A DNA stretch of 64,000 bases from the NCBI RefSeq assembly GCF_014645015.1, contig NZ_BMLC01000001.1, positions 620,001-684,000 on the forward strand, read 5' to 3'. This DNA is from Salinibacterium xinjiangense. GTDB lineage: Bacteria > Actinomycetota > Actinomycetes > Actinomycetales > Microbacteriaceae. The position numbers and the translations under genes were made by a program. The notes under the pieces are model-generated. The model had not been told where the DNA came from and searched no databases. It saw only the letters and a list, made by a program, of their open reading frames with translations. Positions 58,950 to 64,000 of the stretch are shown here, one piece after another; the first letter of the stretch is position 1, and every line of letters begins with the position of its first letter.

Positions 58950-60591
58950 GGGCGAGAGACCGACGCGCACGCGTGACGCCGACGTAGAGCAGCCGACGCT
59001 CCTCCTCGATTGCCGTGGGATCCTTCGCGTAGCTGATCGGCACGAGGCCTTCGGCGAGGCCGACCAGGTAGACCGAATCCCACTCGAGCCCCTTGGCCGA
59101 GTGGAGGGTGGCCAGTGTCACGGCCGCCATCGTCGGCTCGTGCTGGCCGGCCTGGCGTTCGAACAGCTCGTCGACGAACTGGCGCAGACTCGTGCCGGCC
59201 GGAGCCTCCTCAGCCAGGTGCATGAGCGCGTTGAGCGAATCCCAGCGGTCACGGACGGCGCCGCGGGCCTCTGGCGGATCCTGGGACCAGCCGATGGATC
59301 GCAGCACATCGCTCATCGTCTTGAACAGGGGCTCGACAGCGGTGTTCACGGTCGCGCCCCGCAACAGCATGAGCGCCTCTTTCACCTCACGCTGGTCGAA
59401 GAACCGACTGGAACCACGCATGAGGTAGGGCACCCCGGCGTCGGCGAGCGCGGTCTCGAGAGCCTGGGACTGCGCGTTGATCCTGAACAGCACGGCGATG
59501 GATTCCGGCTTCGTGCCGGTGGCGATCTCTGCAGCGATGGCGTTCGCCACCGCCCTGGCCTCCGCGCTGTCGGAGGGGTATGCGGTGGTGACCGGAGCCG
59601 ATCCCGTGCGATCGCTCACCGGATGCAGGGTGAGAGCCCCCGGCTTGTCACGCATCAGCCGGTTTGCCGTCGCGACGATGGCGGGTGTCGACCGGTAGTT
59701 CTGCTCGAGCCTGATCACGACGGCATCCTCGTGTTCTGAACCGAAGCCGAGCAGGTAATCCGGGCTCGCACCGGCGAACGAGTAGATCGTCTGGCTCACG
59801 TCACCCACGACACACACATCGTTGCGTGGCCCCAGCCAGAGCTGCAGCAGGTCGTGTTGCAGGGGCGAGACGTCCTGGTACTCGTCGACCACGAAGAAGC
59901 GGTATTGCTCGCGCACCTGTTGCGCGACTCGCGGCTCCGCCTCGATCATGCCGGCCGCTGCCAGCAGCACATCCTCGAAGTCGATCTGCCGGCGTTCGTC
60001 TTTGACGGTCTCGTACGCAGAATGCAATGCCACCATCTTGTCCGGTGTCAGCGACTGAGCAACCGGTCGGTTCTTCGCGGCGTACTCCTCGATCGACAGT
60101 CTCGAGGTCTTGCGCCACTCGATCTCGGCCGCAACGTCGCGCAGGGTCGCCGTGTCCAGCTTGAGCCGCAGCGCATCCGCGCCATGCGCGATCACCTTCG
60201 CCTTCCCCTCGAGCAGCCTCGGCATCGTGCCCCCGATCACCTGGGGCCAGAAGAAATTCAATTGCGAAAGAGCTGATGCGTGGAACGTGCGTGCCGAGAC
60301 TCCCCCGGCTCCCAGCGCCCGGAGCCGGCCGCGCAGCTCACCCGCCGCGCGCGCGGTGAAGGTGAGCGCCATGACGCGGCCGGGAGGGTATACCCCTGTC
60401 GCGACGCCGTACGCGATGCGATGGGTGATCGCGCGGGTCTTACCCGTGCCGGCACCCGCCAGCAGGCAGACGGGCCCGAGCAACGCCTCCGCCGCCATCC
60501 TCTGCTGGTCATCCAGGCCATCAAGCAGCGATTCGGCCGTGCCGGTCATCGGTCGCGCACCCGTTCGCTCAGCATCACTGATGGCCGTCAC
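58873..60591 (-). CDS. uvrD2: ATP-dependent DNA helicase UvrD2
   Basis: 572 residues. Superfamily 1A helicase motifs in order: Q-motif LDDQQRMAAEA; motif I VCLLAGAGTGKTRAITHRIA; Ia ALTFTARAAGELRGRL; II VVDEYQDVSPLQHDLL; III VCVVGDVSQTIYSFAGA; IV VVIRLEQNYRSTPAIV; V TLATLHSAKGLEWDSVYLVG; VI EEERRLLYVGVTRARRSLAL. It is shorter than mycobacterial UvrD2 (about 700) and lacks the C-terminal HRDC and zinc-finger parts. The start at GTG 60591 overlaps the nudC stop (GTGA). It belongs to DNA repair or replication. Confidence 0.92.
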   Translation of the reverse strand: MTAISDAERTGARPMTGTAESLLDGLDDQQRMAAEALLGPVCLLAGAGTGKTRAITHRIAYGVATGVYPPGRVMALTFTARAAGELRGRLRALGAGGVSARTFHASALSQLNFFWPQVIGGTMPRLLEGKAKVIAHGADALRLKLDTATLRDVAAEIEWRKTSRLSIEEYAAKNRPVAQSLTPDKMVALHSAYETVKDERRQIDFEDVLLAAAGMIEAEPRVAQQVREQYRFFVVDEYQDVSPLQHDLLQLWLGPRNDVCVVGDVSQTIYSFAGASPDYLLGFGSEHEDAVVIRLEQNYRSTPAIVATANRLMRDKPGALTLHPVSDRTGSAPVTTAYPSDSAEARAVANAIAAEIATGTKPESIAVLFRINAQSQALETALADAGVPYLMRGSSRFFDQREVKEALMLLRGATVNTAVEPLFKTMSDVLRSIGWSQDPPEARGAVRDRWDSLNALMHLAEEAPAGTSLRQFVDELFERQAGQHEPTMAAVTLATLHSAKGLEWDSVYLVGLAEGLVPISYAKDPTAIEEERRLLYVGVTRARRSLALSWATSPQQGRSGQRSPSRFLAELA

Positions 60592-61529
60592 TGCCCGTCA
60601 GGGATCGGGCCGCCGAACCATTCCTCGATGATCGCGCGGGCGATAGAGGTCGGCCCGGGGAGCCTGACCTCCGGCCCGTTCGCGTCATCGACGGCTGCGG
60701 CCAACTCTTCGCGGCTGAACCAGCGAAGGTCGAGGATCTCGGTGCCGTCAGGGGTGGCATCTGTACCGTGCTCAGGATCGACCTTTGCGGTGAAGCCGAG
60801 CATGAGCGACGCGGGGAACGGCCAGGGCTGGCTTCCGAGATAGACGGGATCGATCACGTGGATGCCGGACTCCTCGAGCACCTCGCGGTGCACAGCGGTC
60901 TCGAGCGACTCCCCCGGCTCCACGAAACCGGCCAGCAGCGAGAAGCGGTTGCTCTCCCACAGCGCATTCGAGCCCAGAAGCATCCGGTCGTCCGCGTCGG
61001 TGATACCGACGATGATGGCAGCATCCGTTCGCGGGAAGACCTCGGTGTCGGAGATCGGATCGCGCCGAACCCATCCACCCTTCTCCACGATCGTGGGCTC
61101 ACCGGTGCGCGGCGAGAATGCATGGCTCGCGTGCCAATTCAGCACCCCGAGCGCCTCGACGAGCATGCCGGCATCCCGGTCGCTGAGCCTGTTGCCCAGT
61201 GTGCGGAGGTTGCCCCAGTCGGCCTCCGCGAGATGACCCGCATCGTCGAGCAGCACCGCGACGACGGGCGTGCCAGCGGGTTCAGGGCTCGTGGTCGACA
61301 GGGAACGGCCGAGGTAGACCCTGAGTCCACCATGGGGAATCGCGTCGACGGGGACGAGGGCGAGGCTGGTCGGCGACGACAGCAGAGCCGAACCCTCGAA
61401 GATCGGCAGGATGCGCGTGGCCGGGTCTGCCCACAGCTCCTCGAAGAGGTTCTCGCGTTCGCGGGCGAGGTTATCCCTGTCCATCTCGAAGCGGGAGAGC
61501 GGCAGTCTCGAGGAAAAAGAACGTGACAT
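60588..61529 (-). CDS. nudC: NAD(+) diphosphatase (NudC-type Nudix hydrolase)
   Basis: 313 residues. The Nudix box is GFVEPGESLETAVHREVLEE followed by SGI, with the NudC-specific SQPWPFPASLMLGF signature (SQPWPFPxS) after it. The zinc-binding Cys motif of E. coli NudC is missing, as in several actinobacterial forms. It hydrolyses NAD(H) and may remove NAD caps from RNA. Its ATG at 61529 is divergent from the phosphotransferase gene. It is translationally coupled to uvrD2 by a 4-nt overlap. Confidence 0.92.
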   Translation of the reverse strand: MSRSFSSRLPLSRFEMDRDNLARERENLFEELWADPATRILPIFEGSALLSSPTSLALVPVDAIPHGGLRVYLGRSLSTTSPEPAGTPVVAVLLDDAGHLAEADWGNLRTLGNRLSDRDAGMLVEALGVLNWHASHAFSPRTGEPTIVEKGGWVRRDPISDTEVFPRTDAAIIVGITDADDRMLLGSNALWESNRFSLLAGFVEPGESLETAVHREVLEESGIHVIDPVYLGSQPWPFPASLMLGFTAKVDPEHGTDATPDGTEILDLRWFSREELAAAVDDANGPEVRLPGPTSIARAIIEEWFGGPIPDGQ

Positions 61530-61589
61530 GTATGAAGGCGACCCCGTCAGAAGTGCGTGGCGTGAAGCGATTGCAGGGGGTACTCGACC

Positions 61590-61595
61590 TACCCT
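61590..61595 (+). promoter_or_regulatory. Candidate -10 of the phosphotransferase gene
   Basis: TACCCT, 7 nt before the ATG at 61603. Confidence 0.4.
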
Positions 61596-61602
61596 GTCTG
61601 GT

Positions 61603-62598
61603 ATGGCCAGATCTCATCTCACTCTAGCCGCGCTCGCCACCTCGGCTGTGCCGGGTCTCGACGTCGCCGGCGTTGCCCACTTCGGCGCACGCGAGGGCAG
61701 CGACTTCGACGCGGCCCTGCTCACCGCCCGCGACGGTAAGCACTGGATCATCCGCGCTCCCCGATCCGCGCGCGCCGAGACCGAGCAGTCTGCTGACCTG
61801 GTCGCGTTGCGCGCCCTAAGCGCCGGCGTACGCACGCGCCTCCCGTTCACCGTCTCCGCTTTCGGCGGCCAGGCTCCTCTCGGCAACACGCGCGCGTTCG
61901 TGTACGAGTTCGTCTACGGCGCCAAGGTGGCTCTCGGCTCGATGCAGGCCGGGCCGGATTCGCTGGCCGCATCCGTCGGCACCGCGATCGCCGCCATCCA
62001 CTCCCTGCCCACCAGCTTCGTCGCAGACGCTGGCCTGCCGGTGCTCACCGCGGGCGAGAGCCTCCGTGCTGCCGTCACCGTGATGGATCGCGCCGCCGCC
62101 ACCGCACTCGTTCCCGCCGCGCTCACCGCTCGCTGGGAGAAGGCGGCCGAAGATGCGAAACTATGGCAGTTCCAGCCGACGGTGATCAACGGTGCGCTGA
62201 CCGCCTCCTCGTTCCTCAGCTCGGATGACACCGTCACCGGCGTGCTCGGCTGGCAGGAACTGCGCGTGGGCGACCCCGCGCGCGACCTGCAGTGGGCGAT
62301 CTCGAACAATTCCGTCGCAGACAGCGTGTTCGACGCTTACTCCCGCGCCCGTGGCGCCACCGACCGACAGGTGCGCCAGCGTGCCATGTTTTACGCCGAG
62401 CTCGAAGTGGCCAAGTGGCTGCTGCACGGCACCGAGACGCGAAACACCGAGGTGGTCGATGACGCGGTGCAGATGCTGACCGGGCTTGTCGACAACATCC
62501 GAAACGACGTCATGAACCCTATCGGCACGCAAACCATGCCGACCATGGCGGTGGATGAGGTCGAGGCCTTCCTGGCTCGCAGCGAGAAAGCCGTCTAA
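61603..62598 (+). CDS. Aminoglycoside/macrolide phosphotransferase-like protein
   Basis: 331 residues from ATG 61603 (MARSHLTLAALATSAVPGLD). The kinase-like fold of APH enzymes is visible: DAALLTARDGKHWIIRAPRS (nucleotide-binding strands with the Arg/Lys), QSADLVALRALSAG, AFVYEFVYGAKVAL (hinge) and GTAIAAIHSLPTSFV. The C-terminal lobe has VINGALTASSFLSSDDTVTGV, where the catalytic HGD(L) motif of APH is replaced by NGA, then VLGWQELRVGDPARDLQWA (the DPxxDL motif). Since the catalytic Asp/His are not conserved, it may not be an antibiotic kinase. It is divergent from nudC. Confidence 0.75.
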   Translation: MARSHLTLAALATSAVPGLDVAGVAHFGAREGSDFDAALLTARDGKHWIIRAPRSARAETEQSADLVALRALSAGVRTRLPFTVSAFGGQAPLGNTRAFVYEFVYGAKVALGSMQAGPDSLAASVGTAIAAIHSLPTSFVADAGLPVLTAGESLRAAVTVMDRAAATALVPAALTARWEKAAEDAKLWQFQPTVINGALTASSFLSSDDTVTGVLGWQELRVGDPARDLQWAISNNSVADSVFDAYSRARGATDRQVRQRAMFYAELEVAKWLLHGTETRNTEVVDDAVQMLTGLVDNIRNDVMNPIGTQTMPTMAVDEVEAFLARSEKAV

Positions 62599-62611
62599 CC
62601 GACCGCCGACC

Positions 62612-62635
62612 GCAGCAGCAGCAGCAGCAGCAGCA
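62612..62635. repeat. (GCA)8 trinucleotide repeat
   Basis: Eight perfect GCA units in the gap between the phosphotransferase stop and the MFS stop codon. Length changes would not alter either protein. Confidence 0.9.
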
Positions 62636-63982
62636 CTATCCTGCGGGCCGCGTCGTCGCGCGTCGCTTCGGTACGATCGCGATCCACTTCCCGCGCTTCG
62701 CCGCGACCGCAACACGCAATTTGCCGCTGCGCGAGAGCAGGATGGCGATGGTGATCGCGGCGGTCGCTGGCACCGCACCCGAGATAACCATGGCGGTCTT
62801 GGCCCCCAGGTTCTCGGCGAACCAGCCCATGACCGGCCCGCCGATCGCTTGCCCACCGACCAGGACCATCACCCAGAAGGCCATGATCCGGCCTCGGATA
62901 GCGAGGTTCGACGACAGTTGCATCATCGTCTCGCTGGCGGTCGTGTAGAGCAGTCGTGACAGTCCGATTGCCGGGAGCAGCAGCAGGAACATCGGATAGA
63001 ACGGGGCGAGCCCCGCCGTGATGAGCATGAGCCCGTAGATGATCGCGCCGATCATGATCGTGCGCAACCGCAGTGTGGCGCGACGAGCCGAAGCGAGGGC
63101 GCCGAGCAGCGCACCGATCGCGGCCAGCGAGTTGTACAGCCCGTACCCGGTGGCCCCGGTGAGGTACACCTGATCGGCCATGCCGGCGAGGAGGGCTGGC
63201 ATGGGCATCCCGAAGATCGCCACGAAGGTGACCATCACGAGGGTCCAGAACAGCGTCGGCTTACTGAGGATGTACCGACCCGCCTCGCGGATCTGGCCCT
63301 TATGGGTCGGCGCGCGCGCGCCGACCAGCAGGTCCCTCGTGCGCATAAACAGCAGCAGGATCACACCGATCAGCCCGGCCACCACGTTCGCGCCGATCGC
63401 CCAGCCCGAACCGACAGCCACGATGAGCACACCGCTGAGGGCCGGCCCGATGAGCGCGCCAAGATGGAAGATCGAGGCGTTCACGCTGATGGCATTGCGG
63501 ATGTGGCGTGGCCCGACCATCTCGTTGACGAATACCGCTCGCGCCGGACCGTCGAATACCTGCAGCGTTCCGACCGCGAGTACGAGAGCGTAGACCACGA
63601 GCAGATTGGCGTTGCCGGAGATCGCGATGATGGCGAGCACGAGGTTCAGGGCCGCGATGATCAGCTGGCAGAAGATGAGCACCGAGCGCTTCTTGTACCG
63701 GTCGGCGATCACGCCGGCGTACGCGCCGAGGATCAGCGTCGGCAAGAACTGGAGGGCGATCGTCAACCCGACGAGGGTGACGCTTCCGGTGATCTCGAGC
63801 ACGAGCCAGTCGACCGCGATGCGCTGTGCCCAGCCCGCGGTGTTTGAGATGAACTGGGCGATGATGTACAGGCGATAGTTGTGCACTTTCAGGGCGCTGA
63901 AGGTATCGCGCCACGCCGGTCGCTGAATCGCAACGGCGATGGGCATCGTCGCAGGCACCTGATCCGGAGTCATTGTCACCAT
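62636..63982 (-). CDS. MFS transporter (MFS_3/EntS-like)
   Basis: 448 residues. It has about 12 helices and starts with a hydrophilic stretch, then RDTFSALKVHNYRLYIIAQF and ISNTAGWAQRIAVDWLVLEI, the signature of the MFS_3/EntS (DHA3) group. The loop motif is GVIADRYKKRSVLIFCQL. Further motifs are FDGPARAVFVNEMVGPRHI and NAISVNASIFHLGALIGPAL. Such proteins export siderophores, macrolides or other compounds; the substrate is unknown. The start at 63982 is uncertain: a GTG at 63979 has a TAGCGT -10 6 nt upstream (leaderless) and an ATG at 63973 is also possible. Confidence 0.88.
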   Translation of the reverse strand: MVTMTPDQVPATMPIAVAIQRPAWRDTFSALKVHNYRLYIIAQFISNTAGWAQRIAVDWLVLEITGSVTLVGLTIALQFLPTLILGAYAGVIADRYKKRSVLIFCQLIIAALNLVLAIIAISGNANLLVVYALVLAVGTLQVFDGPARAVFVNEMVGPRHIRNAISVNASIFHLGALIGPALSGVLIVAVGSGWAIGANVVAGLIGVILLLFMRTRDLLVGARAPTHKGQIREAGRYILSKPTLFWTLVMVTFVAIFGMPMPALLAGMADQVYLTGATGYGLYNSLAAIGALLGALASARRATLRLRTIMIGAIIYGLMLITAGLAPFYPMFLLLLPAIGLSRLLYTTASETMMQLSSNLAIRGRIMAFWVMVLVGGQAIGGPVMGWFAENLGAKTAMVISGAVPATAAITIAILLSRSGKLRVAVAAKRGKWIAIVPKRRATTRPAG

Positions 63983-64000
63983 TCAACGCTACGTCAGGCG

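Noticed and set aside
62612-62635. Phase-variable switch from the (GCA)8 repeat
   Set aside because: The repeat lies after the stop codon of one gene and the stop of the other, so copy number changes cannot alter a reading frame.
1-64000. CRISPR array or IS element
   Set aside because: No regularly spaced direct repeats with unique spacers and no transposase genes were found on either strand.

Overview
The window is high-GC actinobacterial DNA, most likely from Microbacteriaceae. The evidence is the GC-rich codon usage, an actinobacterial Tad pilus locus with a DUF4244 gene, UPF0182, DUF3039, a murI-rph-rdgB operon, and the block UPF0182 / YlbL / DUF2342 metalloprotease / ThiF-like / uvrD2 / nudC, which is also found in Mycobacterium (around Rv3193c-Rv3199c). 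Species was not determined. Many genes are packed with 1-4 nt stop/start overlaps (ATGA, GTGA, TGATG). At least twelve genes have a TANNNT -10 element 6-7 nt before the start codon, which suggests leaderless mRNAs.

Layout. 1-2135: divergent prfB (cut by the window edge) and an MFS transporter. 2132-7686: a Tad/Flp pilus operon read leftward (tadA, tadB, tadC, DUF4244, two TadE-like, one TadG-like). It is split by an insertion of about 0.84 kb flanked by a 136-bp duplication of the tadC 3' end. 7753-12356: J-domain membrane protein, Fe(II)/2-oxoglutarate oxygenase, tRNA-Leu, MDR oxidoreductase, DedA protein, HEAT-repeat protein. 12363-14233: a manganese uptake operon (mntH-mntR) with a 20-bp palindrome over the mntH start. 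14301-20537: ldh, rdgB-rph-murI, FeS photolyase, pncB and DUF3039.

20582-31812: a cell-surface polymer region. It holds an ABC pair whose ATPase carries a repeat-rich N-terminal extension of about 430 residues, a LicC-like nucleotidyltransferase, a TagG/TagH-type exporter, a TagF-like glycerophosphotransferase, two family-2 glycosyltransferases and a CDP-alcohol phosphotransferase with an altered catalytic motif. 31917-34949: an HtrA-like protease, a PKD-domain secreted protein and a lipoprotein. 35239-38131: aminotransferase, nitrilase-family hydrolase and nadE. 38215-44103: a phosphopantetheinyl transferase, an M1 peptidase and a 1314-residue Pls/PosA-type NRPS whose adenylation pocket reads like a lysine code. 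44283-47765: histone-like protein, LLM oxidoreductase and a secreted beta-amylase under a LacI-type operator.

48079-52397: a 4.2-kb island inserted in the 3' half of initiator tRNA-Met, shown by a 40-bp direct repeat. It has no visible integrase. It carries an ApeA-like anti-phage HEPN gene interrupted by one in-frame TAG, a choice-of-anchor I secreted protein and small unknown genes. 52454-63982: UPF0182, YlbL, DUF2342 metalloprotease, ThiF-like protein, UvrD2, NudC, a phosphotransferase and a second MFS transporter. The strongest leads are the tRNA-fMet island with the split ApeA gene, the NRPS cluster and the tadC duplication.
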